DNA of 64,000 nucleotides from Hymenobacter sp. 15J16-1T3B (GTDB lineage Bacteria; Bacteroidota; Bacteroidia; Cytophagales; Hymenobacteraceae): contig NZ_JAJFAV010000008.1 in NCBI RefSeq assembly GCF_020711235.1, positions 219,557 to 283,556 on the forward strand, given 5' to 3'. Under the pieces are notes generated by a model. The model made no database searches and was not told the origin of the DNA. It saw only the letters and a list, made by a program, of their open reading frames with translations. Shown here piece by piece: positions 53,714-63,017 of this stretch (positions are counted from its first letter, which is position 1; each line of letters opens with the position of its first letter). The translations under genes were made by a program, and so were the position numbers.

Positions 53714-54010
53714 ATGGCAGCGAATTCCCAACAGCCGCAGAGCAGCGACGCCGACGACCGGCAGGGCCGCGAAGCGCAGCAGGAGCAGCAGCGGCGCGAC
53801 ACCTCGGACCGCCCCACCGCGGCTCAGGAAAATAACAACACCGAAGGCGGCAGCACCGCCATGCTCAACCGCGAAACCCACGGGCAGATTATGTCGCGCA
53901 ATACGCCGGACCGCATTTACTCCGACGGCAGCGACGACACCGAAACCCCGCGCCCGCCCACACTCAGCGACGACACCGCCGGCTTCGACCCCACGAACCG
54001 CACGCATTAA
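53714..54010 (+). CDS. Small disordered protein with MLNRETHGQI motif, paralogue of the 53324 gene
   Basis: The 98-residue protein (starting at ATG 53714) shares the MLxRETxGQI core with the upstream gene and is otherwise Gln/Asp/Glu/Arg-rich. It is likely soluble and disordered. No function is known to me. Duplication in tandem suggests a conserved, perhaps stress-related, role in this lineage; that is conjecture. Confidence 0.65.
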   Translation: MAANSQQPQSSDADDRQGREAQQEQQRRDTSDRPTAAQENNNTEGGSTAMLNRETHGQIMSRNTPDRIYSDGSDDTETPRPPTLSDDTAGFDPTNRTH

Positions 54011-54092
54011 ACACCTGATTTTCAGAAACCCGCCCCGGCAGCATCCGGCTCATCGAAAATAAAGCTGCTTGGACGGGTTTCTTTTTCGATTC

Positions 54093-54114
54093 TATGACGT
54101 ATGTTTACGTCATA
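54093..54114. promoter_or_regulatory. ArsR-type palindromic operator
   Basis: TATGACGTA and TACGTCATA are perfect arms around a 4-nt spacer, 17 nt before the arsR start. It is the natural binding site for the downstream ArsR-family repressor. Confidence 0.7.
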
Positions 54115-54130
54115 CTTCATAATAACAACC

Positions 54131-54475
54131 ATGACTTACGCCAAGCTCACCGAGTTTACCGAGGCCCAGCAGCAGCTGGCGCGGGTGGCCAAAGCCCTGA
54201 GCCATCCGGCCCGGGTGGCCATCATTGAGCTGCTGGCGGCGCGCAAAACTTGCATTTCGGGCGACATCGCGGCCGAGCTGCCGCTCTCGCGCACCACCGT
54301 GTCGCAGCACCTGCAGGAGCTGAAGGCGGCCGGCCTCATCCGCGGCGACATCGACGGCCTGACCGTGTGCTACTGCCTCGATACGGAGTTGCTGGCCCGG
54401 GTGCAGCGGCAGTTTGCCGGCTTCTTCGAGCAAGCCACCTGCTGCGACGGTCCGGCCGGCTGCGCCACCTGCTAA
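54131..54475 (+). CDS. ArsR-family metalloregulator
   Basis: The 114-residue winged-helix protein has an HTH at about residues 42-70 (CISGDIAAELPLSRTTVSQH LQELKAAGLI, shown in two parts) and a C-terminal cysteine cluster CCDGPAGCATC (residues 104-114), with Cys41, 80 and 82 as further ligand candidates. ArsR repressors release DNA on binding As(III), Sb or other metal(loid)s. Its own palindrome upstream suggests autoregulation of the cluster. Start ATG 54131 is preferred to an earlier in-frame start inside the operator. Confidence 0.9.
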   Translation: MTYAKLTEFTEAQQQLARVAKALSHPARVAIIELLAARKTCISGDIAAELPLSRTTVSQHLQELKAAGLIRGDIDGLTVCYCLDTELLARVQRQFAGFFEQATCCDGPAGCATC

Positions 54476-54534
54476 CGCCCACGTTGCCCGTTTCCGGGCC
54501 TTTGTTTTTCACCTTTTCCAACCCTTTCTGCGCT

Positions 54535-55107
54535 ATGAACACCAACCCGTTCCCCCGCATGCACGTCAGCCTGTACGTGACTGACCTGGCCGCCACCGTC
54601 GGCTTCTACGACGCTTTTTTTGGGCAGCCGGCCGCCAAGATCAAGCCCGGTTACGCCAAATACGTGCTTGACGCGCCCTCGCTGATCATCTCCTTCGTGC
54701 AGAACCCGGCGCGGGTGGCCAGCAATTTTGGCCACTTAGGCTTCCAGGTCGAGACCGTGGCGCAGCTGCACGAGCGGCTGGCGGCGGCCAAGGCGGCCGG
54801 ACTGGTGCAGCGCGAGGAAATCGGGACGGCCTGCTGCTACGCCAAGCAGGACAAGTTCTGGGTCAACGACCCGGACGGCACGGAATGGGAAGTGTACTAC
54901 TTCCACGAAGACGCCGAGTTCAACGACCCGCGCTACGCCGACGAGTACCAGACTGAGGGCGGCAGCGCGCAGTGCTGCATTGCGCCGGCCGCCCAGGCCG
55001 CGCCTGCTGAGGTGCTGACCACCGCCCCCATGGCTTTTACGCTGCTCGACACCGCGGCCGCACCAGCGGCGGAAGCCTGCTGCGCCCCGGGTAGCGGCTG
55101 CTGCTAA
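54535..55107 (+). CDS. arsI: ArsI/CadI-family organoarsenic C-As lyase-like protein
   Basis: The 190-residue VOC-fold protein has metal ligands His10, His67 and Glu119 and the vicinal Cys100-Cys101 in GTACCYAKQDKFWVNDPDG, the features of ArsI C-As lyase, which splits methyl- or aromatic arsenicals with a non-haem iron. The C-terminal tail adds more cysteines (CCAPGSGCC). It begins at ATG 54535, 59 nt after arsR, and is probably under ArsR control. The family also includes CadI, so metal specificity is inferred. Confidence 0.85.
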   Translation: MNTNPFPRMHVSLYVTDLAATVGFYDAFFGQPAAKIKPGYAKYVLDAPSLIISFVQNPARVASNFGHLGFQVETVAQLHERLAAAKAAGLVQREEIGTACCYAKQDKFWVNDPDGTEWEVYYFHEDAEFNDPRYADEYQTEGGSAQCCIAPAAQAAPAEVLTTAPMAFTLLDTAAAPAAEACCAPGSGCC

Positions 55108-55181
55108 CCAGTTACGGCGGCCGGCGGCCCGTCCTCACGCTGGGAACGGAGCGCCGGCCGCCAAACGGCTTTCGTACTGCG

Positions 55182-55946
55182 ATGACGCTTGCTTTCTTTT
55201 CCGACGTGCACGGCAACCTGCCGGCCCTGGAGGCCGTGCTGGCCGACATAGACCACCGCCGGCCCGACACGGTGTATTGCCTGGGCGACCTGGTGGGCTA
55301 CGCGCCCTGGCCCAACGAGGTCATCGACGCGGTGCGCCGGCGCGGCATTGCCACCATTGCCGGCAACTACGACCAAGGCATCGGGCTGGGCAGCGACAAC
55401 TGCGGCTGCGCCTACAAAACCGACCTCGACCGCGTCCTCGGCGCCCAAAGCATTGCCTACACCAACGCCGCGGTGGGCGAGGCGGAACGGCGCTACCTGC
55501 GTTACTTGCCCAAGCACCTGCGGCTCACGTTTCAAGACGAGCCCTGCCCGCTCGACCTGCTGCTGGTGCACGGCTCGCCGCGGCGCATCAACGAGTACCT
55601 GTTCGAGGACCGCCCCGAGGCCAGCTTCCGGCGGGTGCTGGAGGACGCCGGGGCCGATGTGCTGCTGTTTGGCCACACCCACAAGCCCTTTCACCGGGCG
55701 TTGCCGGCCGGGCCGCTTCGCTACCGCCACGCCCTGAACGTGGGCTCGGTGGGCAAGCCCAAGGACGGCGACCCGCGGGCCGCCTACCTGCTACTGCACC
55801 TCGACGCGCACACCACCCTCGCCGAGCCGGCTGGGCTGCGCGCGGAGCTGGTGCGCGTGCCCTACGACGTGGAGCGGGCGGCCCGGGCCGTGGAAGCCTC
55901 GCCCCTACCCAACGAATACGCCGACATGCTCCGCCGGGCCTACTGA
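55182..55946 (+). CDS. Calcineurin-like metallophosphoesterase
   Basis: The 254-residue enzyme has the metallophosphoesterase motifs FSDVHGN (residues 6-12), CLGDLVGYAP, IAGNYDQ, VHGSPRRI and LFGHTHKPF. It resembles the YfcE/MJ0936-type phosphodiesterases that can hydrolyse phosphodiesters of unknown substrate. It follows arsI by 74 nt and may be part of the same transcript, as seen in some Bacteroidota arsenic clusters. The substrate is unknown. Confidence 0.87.
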   Translation: MTLAFFSDVHGNLPALEAVLADIDHRRPDTVYCLGDLVGYAPWPNEVIDAVRRRGIATIAGNYDQGIGLGSDNCGCAYKTDLDRVLGAQSIAYTNAAVGEAERRYLRYLPKHLRLTFQDEPCPLDLLLVHGSPRRINEYLFEDRPEASFRRVLEDAGADVLLFGHTHKPFHRALPAGPLRYRHALNVGSVGKPKDGDPRAAYLLLHLDAHTTLAEPAGLRAELVRVPYDVERAARAVEASPLPNEYADMLRRAY

Positions 55947-56040
55947 GCAGGTTGGAGCGGCCCACCAACCGAACCGTCGCGTAACTTGCCGCGCCAGTCC
56001 GCTCCTAGGCGCCTGGTTTCGGCTTTATTTCCGCGCTACC

Positions 56041-56574
56041 ATGACCATTTCGCCGCTCACCGAGGCCCACTGGCCCGACGTCCGCGCCATTTACGAAGCC
56101 GGCATTGCCACCGGCAACGCCACTTTTACCACCGAAGCCCCCAGCTGGGACGAGTGGCACCGCGGCCACCTGGCTCACAGCCGCCTTGTGGCCCTCGACG
56201 ACGCCGGGCGGGTGCTGGGCTGGGCGGCGCTGTCGCCCGTTTCGGGGCGCTGCGTGTACGGGGGCGTGGCCGAAGTGAGCGTGTACGTGGCGGCCGCGGC
56301 GCGCGGGCAGGGCGTGGGGCGGGCCCTGCTGCTGGCTTTGATTGCCGAATCGGAGGCGCAGGGCATGTGGACCCTGCAGGCGGGCATCTTCCCCGAAAAC
56401 GAGCCGAGCGTGCGCCTGCACGAGGCCGCCGGCTTCCGTTTGGTGGGCCGGCGGGAGCGAATCGGGCGCATGGGCAACCGCTGGCGCGACACGCTGCTGC
56501 TGGAGCGCCGCAGCGCCCTGGTCGGCGCCGACCCCGAAACCGCCTCGGCTGCGACGGATGGGCGCTACCACTGA
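56041..56574 (+). CDS. GNAT acetyltransferase (ArsN/phosphinothricin acetyltransferase-like)
   Basis: The 177-residue GNAT protein contains VYVAAAARGQGVGRALL, the acetyl-CoA pocket, and FPENEPSVRLHEAAGFRLVG of the phosphinothricin acetyltransferase/ArsN1 branch. ArsN1 acetylates arsinothricin or phosphinothricin-type amino acids. In an arsR cluster, the ArsN reading is favoured. Its end overlaps the channel gene by 17 nt, which suggests co-translation. Substrate specificity cannot be read directly. Confidence 0.8.
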   Translation: MTISPLTEAHWPDVRAIYEAGIATGNATFTTEAPSWDEWHRGHLAHSRLVALDDAGRVLGWAALSPVSGRCVYGGVAEVSVYVAAAARGQGVGRALLLALIAESEAQGMWTLQAGIFPENEPSVRLHEAAGFRLVGRRERIGRMGNRWRDTLLLERRSALVGADPETASAATDGRYH

Positions 56575-57298
56575 GCCCACGCCGCGCGCGGTTTTGCTAG
56601 CCGAGTTTCTGGCCACTGCGTTTCTGCTGTTTCTGGGCACCGGCGCTCCGGTCGTCGACGCACTGTCCGGCGGCGCCATCGGGCACGGGGGCGTGGCCGC
56701 GGCCTTCGGGCTGGTGGTGACGGTGCTGATTTACACCTTCGGCGACGTATCAGGGGCGCACATGAACCCGGCCGTGACGTTGGCGTTTGCCGCCGCCGGC
56801 CGCTTTCCGTGGCGCCGGGTGCCGGGCTACGTCCTGGCCCAAACGCTCGGGGCGCTGGCGGGCAGCGGGCTGCTGCGCCTGCTCTTTCCCACGGTCCGCA
56901 CCCTGGGCCCCACCTTGCCGGCCGGGCCGGTGGGGCAGTCGTTCGGGCTGGAAGTAATTCTGACGCTGCTGCTCATGCTGGTGGTGCTGCGCGTGTCGAC
57001 CGGGGCGAAGGAAAAGGGCCTGACGGCCGGGCTGGTGGTCGGCGGCTTGGTGGCCCTGGAGGCCCTGGTGGCCGGCCCGATTTGCGGCGCCTCGATGAAC
57101 CCGGCCCGCTCCCTGGCCCCGGCCCTGGTGGGTGGCCAGCTGCAGCACCTGTGGGTGTACTTGCTGGCGCCCACGCTGGGCGCCCTGCTGGCCGTGCCGC
57201 TGGCCCGGGCCGTACAGCCCGTTGCCGAAGCCCCTCTAGCCCCGGCGGCGGAAGTCGGCAACGGCGGCGGGCCAGCTGTCGAAAATCAGCCCGGCTAG
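56558..57298 (+). CDS. MIP-family aquaglyceroporin
   Basis: The 246-residue channel has six hydrophobic helices and the two NPA boxes HMNPAVTLAF and SMNPARSLAP. Starting at ATG 56558, it overlaps the acetyltransferase end by 17 nt. Aquaglyceroporins next to arsR/ars genes (AqpS-type) conduct arsenite or arsenicals. The C-terminal tail is Pro/Glu-rich and loosely conserved. Being in this operon, it is likely involved in arsenical flux rather than glycerol uptake. Confidence 0.85.
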   Translation: MGATTEPTPRAVLLAEFLATAFLLFLGTGAPVVDALSGGAIGHGGVAAAFGLVVTVLIYTFGDVSGAHMNPAVTLAFAAAGRFPWRRVPGYVLAQTLGALAGSGLLRLLFPTVRTLGPTLPAGPVGQSFGLEVILTLLLMLVVLRVSTGAKEKGLTAGLVVGGLVALEALVAGPICGASMNPARSLAPALVGGQLQHLWVYLLAPTLGALLAVPLARAVQPVAEAPLAPAAEVGNGGGPAVENQPG

Positions 57299-57374
57299 GG
57301 GCGCGGGACTGCGGCGGAACTCGTAAACTGCGGCCTGAAAGGCCCCGCCGCTGCGGCCCCGAACCCCTCCTGCT

Positions 57375-58190
57375 ATGCTGACCCTGCTTGTTCTCACCGA
57401 TTTTTCGCCAGCTGCCGATTATGCCCTGCAGTACGCCGCCGCGCTGGCTGCCCCGGGCGGGGCGCACTTGGTGCTGCTGCACGTGCGGCCCTCGCTGCTT
57501 AGCGCCAACGCCTTGACGACTAGCTCCGTAGCCGAAACCGAGGAGGATGCCTACGCCCTGCTGCGCCAACGGCTACTGACGCTGCCCCCCACGCTGCCCG
57601 CCAGCGCCGCCGTGGTCAGTGGCGAAGTGGGCGCCGAGGTGGCCGCCGCCGTGCGCCAACGCGAAGCCGCCGTAGTGGTGGTGGGCCGGCCCGAGCTGGG
57701 CTCGGTGCCCGACGAGCTGGTGCACACCACCTCGCTGGGGCTGCTGCGCCACTTGCCCTGCGCGCTGCTAGTGGTGCCCTTGCGCACCGCTGCGACCGTG
57801 CCGCCCCGGCGCGCCCTGCTCGCCGTCGACGACCAGCCGCTGCCGCGCACGCCGGGCACCGCCGGCCTGCACCCCCTGCTGGGCCACACGGCCCTCACGG
57901 TGGCTTTCGTGGCCGACGAAGAGGTGGCAGCCGATCCGGCCCGCGCCTTCGCCAACGCCCAGCAGGCGGGGCTGCTGGGGGGCTTCGGGCCGACGCAGGA
58001 GCGCGGCTTTGCCGCCACCGCCCCGGCCGCCGGCATTGCCGACGCTACGGCGCTGGTGCAGCCCGACTTGCTGGTGCTGGTGGCCCGCCGGCGCAGCTTG
58101 CTTGGCCGCTTGTTTCACCAGAGCGTGACGGCGGCCGTGGTGCGCGAAGCCACGGTGCCGGTGCTGGTGCTGCCCGAGCACGCCGATTGA
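57375..58190 (+). CDS. Tandem universal stress protein
   Basis: The 271-residue protein has two UspA-like halves. The first begins MLTLLVLTDFSPAADYALQY and includes VVVVGRPELGSVPDELVHTT near residue 100. The second half is more divergent (RRALLAVDDQPL) but ends VVREATVPVLVLPEH. No clear ATP-binding G-2x-G-9x-G motif is visible. Such proteins support stress survival. It follows the channel gene by 76 nt and may share its transcript. Confidence 0.85.
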   Translation: MLTLLVLTDFSPAADYALQYAAALAAPGGAHLVLLHVRPSLLSANALTTSSVAETEEDAYALLRQRLLTLPPTLPASAAVVSGEVGAEVAAAVRQREAAVVVVGRPELGSVPDELVHTTSLGLLRHLPCALLVVPLRTAATVPPRRALLAVDDQPLPRTPGTAGLHPLLGHTALTVAFVADEEVAADPARAFANAQQAGLLGGFGPTQERGFAATAPAAGIADATALVQPDLLVLVARRRSLLGRLFHQSVTAAVVREATVPVLVLPEHAD

Positions 58191-58269
58191 TTGGCTAGCT
58201 TTACCGAAAAGTTACGTATCAACTCCGCCGTAGAAACGCGGTGGCCTTTTCCGGCGTAGTCCGGCTGCT

Positions 58270-59073
58270 ATGCGCATTGTTTCTCCCCTACTGCTTGCCT
58301 TGAGCCTCGCGGCCGGCACCGCCCACGCCCAAGTTCCACAAGCTACCGGCGCCGCGCCGGCCGACACGACCAAAAAATACGCTAACCCGGGCGGGGTGCC
58401 CGCCCCGGTGCAGCAGCCCTGGTACCGCAGTAAAATCGTGCGGGCCACGGCCATTCCGGTGCTGCTCATCGGCTACGGGGCCAGCACCATCAACAACCAC
58501 GGCTTCTACAGCAGCTACGACGCGCGGCGCGACATCCGGCGGCAGTTTCCCAACTTCCACACCACCGTCGACAACTACCTCATCTTCGCGCCCTACGCGG
58601 AGCTGGCCCTGGTGGAACTCGCCGGCGTGGAAGGCCGCAACGACCGGCTCAACACCTTGCTGGTTATTCTGAAGTCGGAGGCCATTTTCGGGGCCAGTAC
58701 CTACATCATCAAGAACACCACTAAGGTGCTGCGCCCCGACGGCAGCACCCGCAACTCGTTTCCGTCGGGCCACACGGCGCAGGCCTTTCTGGCGGCCAGC
58801 ATCGTGCACACCGAGTTCCGCGACAAAAGCCAGTGGTACGGCATCGGGGCCTACACCATTGCCACCGGCGTGGGCGCGCTGCGCATGCTCAACAACCGCC
58901 ACTGGCAAAGCGACGTGTTTGCCGGTGCGGGCATTGGCATCCTGTCGGCGCACTTGGGCTACCTCGCGCACCGCAACCGGTGGGGCCGCAAGCCGCTGCC
59001 GGGCAAGTACGGCGTCGGCCCGCTGCTGTACCCCGGCGCCACCGGGCTCACGGTAGTGTGGCGGCCGCAATAG
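58270..59073 (+). CDS. PAP2-family phosphatase
   Basis: The 267-residue protein has a signal peptide (MRIVSPLLLALSLAAGTAHAQ) and the PAP2 signature: KNTTKVLRPDG, SFPSGHTAQAF and NNRHWQSDVFAGAGIG, with conserved Lys-Arg, Ser-Gly-His and Arg-His-Asp residues. Such enzymes remove phosphate from lipids, for instance undecaprenyl pyrophosphate. Here membrane helices are weak and the protein could be periplasmic. A hairpin with T-run follows. Confidence 0.9.
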   Translation: MRIVSPLLLALSLAAGTAHAQVPQATGAAPADTTKKYANPGGVPAPVQQPWYRSKIVRATAIPVLLIGYGASTINNHGFYSSYDARRDIRRQFPNFHTTVDNYLIFAPYAELALVELAGVEGRNDRLNTLLVILKSEAIFGASTYIIKNTTKVLRPDGSTRNSFPSGHTAQAFLAASIVHTEFRDKSQWYGIGAYTIATGVGALRMLNNRHWQSDVFAGAGIGILSAHLGYLAHRNRWGRKPLPGKYGVGPLLYPGATGLTVVWRPQ

Positions 59074-59158
59074 GGGCTCCGCTAGCTCGGCTGCGTGGGC
59101 CCGCTGTAGTAGCACCGCGCCGGGTTTGCGTATTCATTTAGCTCTGGAAACGTCTCCG

Positions 59159-59207
59159 CCGCCCCGGCTGCCTGCGTCCGTGTGACTGCGGGCAGCCGGG
59201 GCGGTTT
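59159..59207 (+). terminator. Rho-independent terminator
   Basis: Fourteen-nt arms 59159-59172 and 59191-59204 pair perfectly and are followed by TTT. Confidence 0.8.
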
Positions 59208-59303
59208 GCATTTTGAGAAGAGCAGTTTCACCATTAAAAATATTTAACGTAAACAATAAATAATTATATATTTCCTTAGAGCTGTACCAACCTCTCTTAT
59301 CCG

Positions 59304-60005
59304 ATGAAACAGCTCGTATTTCCCGTGGCCGCGCTACTCGCGCTGGCTGGTTGCCAGAAGCAATCCGTGGAGCCCGCTGCCTCTGCTTCCATGAGTGCCG
59401 CGGCCAGCGCCGACGCCACGGTCAGCCTGGCCTGCGGCTCGTTCCGCACGTATTCGCAGGGCGGCTGGGGCAGCAAAGCCCGCGGCAACAACCCCGGCGC
59501 CTACCGCGACGCCCGCTTTGCGGCCGTGCTGATGAACGGCTACGTCAACGGCTTGGTGGTGGGCCTGCCCGGTCAGGTGGGCCGCTACTACATGCGCTTC
59601 GAAACGCCGGGCGCCATCGAGGATTTTCTGCCCCAGGGCGGTACCCCGGCGGCGCTGACCGGCAACTACGAATACCCGTTTCTCACGCCCATGCGGCAGT
59701 CGGTGCTGCTGGGGCAGGCGGTAGCCCTGAAGCTCAACGTGTACTACGACAGCGCCGAGAAGAGCGGCACCTCGGCCGCGCTCCTCTACGACCTGACCAT
59801 CAGCCGCGGGCCGTTTGCGGGCCTCTCGGTGGGCAGTTTCCTGGCCCTGGTGGAGCGCGCCGTGGGCGGCGACCCGGCCCGCTCCGTGAGCATCGACGGG
59901 CGCTCCGTCACGTTTACGCTGGCCCAGCTCAACGACGCGGCCACGGCCATCAACGAGAACTTCGAGGACGGCACCGCTAATAACGGTTTCCTGCGCTGCC
60001 CCTAG
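59304..60005 (+). CDS. Putative lipoprotein of unknown function
   Basis: The 233-residue protein has a canonical lipobox LAGC with Cys17 (MKQLVFPVAALLALAGCQKQ). It continues with an Ala/Ser-rich stretch and a conserved-looking segment FRTYSQGGWGSKARGNNPG, then a beta-rich domain. The FRTYSQGGWGS signature occurs in secreted Bacteroidota proteins of unknown role. It has its own AT-rich promoter region (about 59225-59285) upstream. Probably outer-membrane anchored. Confidence 0.78.
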   Translation: MKQLVFPVAALLALAGCQKQSVEPAASASMSAAASADATVSLACGSFRTYSQGGWGSKARGNNPGAYRDARFAAVLMNGYVNGLVVGLPGQVGRYYMRFETPGAIEDFLPQGGTPAALTGNYEYPFLTPMRQSVLLGQAVALKLNVYYDSAEKSGTSAALLYDLTISRGPFAGLSVGSFLALVERAVGGDPARSVSIDGRSVTFTLAQLNDAATAINENFEDGTANNGFLRCP

Positions 60006-60089
60006 CCGGGCACCCTGCGCCAGCTGCCCTGCTAAGCAAGCTGCAACAATCCGGAGCCGCCCTGGACGGGCGCCGGTGGCCGCCTTGGG

Positions 60090-62234
60090 CTACCAGCGCC
60101 AACCTAGGGCGGCTCCGCCGTAGTAGTTGCGCCCCGGCGCGGGCTGAAAATAGCGTCCCCCAAAGGCGTTCAGGTCGTTGCCGAGGGAATAGCGGCGGTT
60201 GGTGGCGTTGTCGACGCCGGCGTACAGCTCGGCTTCCAGCCGGCCCCGCAGGGTGCGGCGCCAGCCGCCGCGGGCGCCGAACACCCAGTAGCCGGCGGCG
60301 TAGTCGGTGTTGGCGTCGTTGAGCGGCAGGCGGGCCTGGTGGCTGGTGGTCGGGCTGAGGTAGAAACCCAGGCGCTGCGTCGCGTCGAGCCCGGCGGTGA
60401 GCGTGTGCGGGGCAGTGCCGGTGAGGCGGTTGCCGCTGAAGTCGTTGCCGCCCGACTCGTAGCGGCCGAAGCGGTAGTGGTTGTAGGCGTAGCTGACGAA
60501 GGCGCGTAGCCCCCCGGCCGGCGTCACGGCCGGCATGGCGCTGCTAGCTGGTCCGCGCGTCGTGCTTTCGGAACCCGCCCGCAGCTGCTGCCATAGCCAG
60601 CCGCTCAGGGCCACTTCCACGCCGCGCTGCCGGGTATTGCCGGCGTTGTAGAAAAGCTGGGTGCCCTGCGCGTTCGAGCGCGTGACGATGGTGTTGCGCA
60701 GGCGGAAGTCGTAGGCCGCTACGTCGAAGCGCAGGCGCTGGTGTAGCACGGCCCCGCGCGTGCCCACTTCGTAGCTGGTGCCGCGCTCGGCCTGCAGGGC
60801 TTGGTTCAGCGAGCCGTCGGAGGGGCGGATTTCCTCCTCCGTCGGCGGCGAAAAGCCCGTGCTGACGCTGGCGTAGGCCGAAATCAGCGGGCTCAGCTCC
60901 TTGAGCACGGCCAGCCGCGGCGACACCTCGGGCCGAAACGTACGCGTTACGTTGTAGGTCTGCGCGGGCGTGTGCAAGGCATCCTGCAGGCGGCGCAGGC
61001 GGTAGCGCAGGCGGTTGTAGCTGGCCCCGGCCGTGAGCAGCCAGCCGCGGGGCAGCTCCCAGTCGGCCTGCCCGAACGCGAAGCCGGTGAGCGTGCCGAT
61101 TTCGTCGTCGTAGCGCAGCGGGCCGGGCGTGCCGGCCAGGTTCTGGTAGTTGCGGCTGCTTTCGAAGGAGGTTTGCAGCTCGGCCCCGGCCGCGAGGCGC
61201 AGCACCTGCCCGGCCAGCCGCGTGCGGTAGTCGAAGCGGGTACGCCCGCCGGTGCCCAGCGGCGTGTTCCGCTCGAAGTCGACCAAGTAGGGCGTGCGAA
61301 TCACGCTGCCCGAGCCGTAAACAGTGGTTTTGCTAGTCAGCCGCTCGCCGAAGCGGTATGCGTGGGTGATGCCGAGCAGGGCGGTGCGCGAGGCGTAAAA
61401 CGTGCGCTGGGCCACGGTGCCGGGTGCGGCGGCCGTGCCGGGCCGGGCTTGTCGCGGGTCTTGCGCGAACTGCGCGCGGGTGAGGCCGCCGGGCAGTTGG
61501 TAGCGCAAATCGGAGTAGAGCAGGTGCAGGCCGAGCGTCTGCCGGTCGGTGGCGGCCAGCTCGCCGTCGAGGGCCAGCACGTCGCGGCGCTGGGCGCTTT
61601 GCTCGCGGTAGCCGCTGAGCTCTTGCCGCAGGTACTGGACGCGGACGAAGCCGCGGTCGGTAGCCGTTTCGGCCGTGGCCTGGTAGCGGCGCAGGCCGAA
61701 GGAGCCGGCGGTGAAACCCGCGCCGGTACGGGTTTGGCCGGGCTCGGGGCGGCGGTTGCTGAGCAGCGCCACCCCGCCGGTGCCCGCCCCGTAGGCGCTG
61801 CCCGCCGGCCCCTTAATCACTTCGATGCGGCCGAGTTGGGCCGCATCGAGCAGGTTGAGCGGGGTGCTGCCGCTGGCCTCGGTGAAGGGAATGTCGTGGT
61901 AGTACACTTTCACGTTGCGCACTCCAAAGGGCGAGCGGAGCGTGCTGCCGCGCACGCTGAGCCGGTAGCTGGCCGTGGCCCGCTCCTCCAGCCGCACCCC
62001 GGGCAGGGTATTGACGGCCTGCGCCAGGCTGGCCTCGCTGAAGCGCCCGACGGTGGCGGCCTCGACCACGCCCACGGCCGCGGCGGTGCGGCGCAGCGGC
62101 AGCCGCTGCCCGTACCCGACGACGGTGGCTTCGGGCAGAACGCGGGGGCGAAGCGTGTCGGGGACGGATTGGGCATGCAGCCCCGCCACGGGTAGCAGCG
62201 CCAGGCAGCAGGCGGGAATAAAACGGTCGGGCAT
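60090..62234 (-). CDS. TonB-dependent outer-membrane receptor
   Basis: The 714-residue protein has a signal peptide (MPDRFIPACCLALLPVAGLHAQ), a plug domain (VRGSTLRSPFGVRNVKVYYHD and RIEVIKGPAGSAYGAGTGGV) and a long barrel ending in AGRNYYGGAALGWRW-type aromatic sequence. It imports large substrates such as siderophores or vitamins using TonB energy; no peptide shows which. ATG 62234 was selected because it gives a proper signal peptide; the open frame upstream to 62363 is rejected. It is transcribed toward the lipoprotein gene and divergent from the next region. Confidence 0.93.
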   Translation of the reverse strand: MPDRFIPACCLALLPVAGLHAQSVPDTLRPRVLPEATVVGYGQRLPLRRTAAAVGVVEAATVGRFSEASLAQAVNTLPGVRLEERATASYRLSVRGSTLRSPFGVRNVKVYYHDIPFTEASGSTPLNLLDAAQLGRIEVIKGPAGSAYGAGTGGVALLSNRRPEPGQTRTGAGFTAGSFGLRRYQATAETATDRGFVRVQYLRQELSGYREQSAQRRDVLALDGELAATDRQTLGLHLLYSDLRYQLPGGLTRAQFAQDPRQARPGTAAAPGTVAQRTFYASRTALLGITHAYRFGERLTSKTTVYGSGSVIRTPYLVDFERNTPLGTGGRTRFDYRTRLAGQVLRLAAGAELQTSFESSRNYQNLAGTPGPLRYDDEIGTLTGFAFGQADWELPRGWLLTAGASYNRLRYRLRRLQDALHTPAQTYNVTRTFRPEVSPRLAVLKELSPLISAYASVSTGFSPPTEEEIRPSDGSLNQALQAERGTSYEVGTRGAVLHQRLRFDVAAYDFRLRNTIVTRSNAQGTQLFYNAGNTRQRGVEVALSGWLWQQLRAGSESTTRGPASSAMPAVTPAGGLRAFVSYAYNHYRFGRYESGGNDFSGNRLTGTAPHTLTAGLDATQRLGFYLSPTTSHQARLPLNDANTDYAAGYWVFGARGGWRRTLRGRLEAELYAGVDNATNRRYSLGNDLNAFGGRYFQPAPGRNYYGGAALGWRW

Positions 62235-63017
62235 GCAGTAGCGGCAGGAAAAGCGTTGTTGCCAACGCGAAAGCGCCGCGCGGGGTTGGCCGGCGCCGGT
62301 GACAGAAGCAGTACAACCCGCCGCCGGGCCCGTTGTTTGGGCAAGCTGGGGCATGCGTGGCACCCTCTGCGCGCACCAGGAGCTCGGTAGCTCCGGGTCT
62401 TCGCGGAGCTTGGCATGTGATGCAACTGCTACTGACCATGATTCGCCTGCGCCATTCCCTTAATTGCGTACAGTTTACGAGTCAATTAATATATTATATA
62501 CAAATATTTATTAAAATAATTGCATATAAATTAGGTATCCGCAGCACGCCGCAGTATATTCATGGTATTGAATGCAACGCCGCTGGCGCCGGGCTTAGGC
62601 AGCCGCTGGCCGCGACGTGTGCACTGGGATTTGTGCCGACGCATGCTACTGATTGGGGGTAGCAGTAACCAAGCCTGTACGCAGGCCACTCAGCGTTTGG
62701 GGGCTGGTAGTCCCGTCTTTTCGGCCCTGCCGTAACGGCAGTTTCAGCACTGCGGTGCCCGGCCTGGTTTCCATTGTGCCTTCCGCAAGCTCATGCCTCG
62801 CTAATGCTGCCCGCGGCGGCAGTTCAGCCCACGCCATTTTACTCGTTGCTTTTGCCGGTCCCGGCGGACCGGCCACGGCCACCTCGTGCCGGACCCCAAC
62901 GATACTCCTTCCTCTCCAGGCCCCGCGGCCCCGTGCCTGCGGGCCCTGGCAGGCTGCCTTGTGCCAGCCTTTTTGACTTGCTCGCTCCGCCTATTGCCTC
63001 CTACTTCTGCACCTATC
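62235..63017. other. Intergenic region with AT-rich block
   Basis: No supported gene lies here. The 62458-62545 block is strongly AT-rich for this GC-rich DNA and probably contains the promoters of the divergent receptor gene and of the following secreted protein. Confidence 0.5.
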
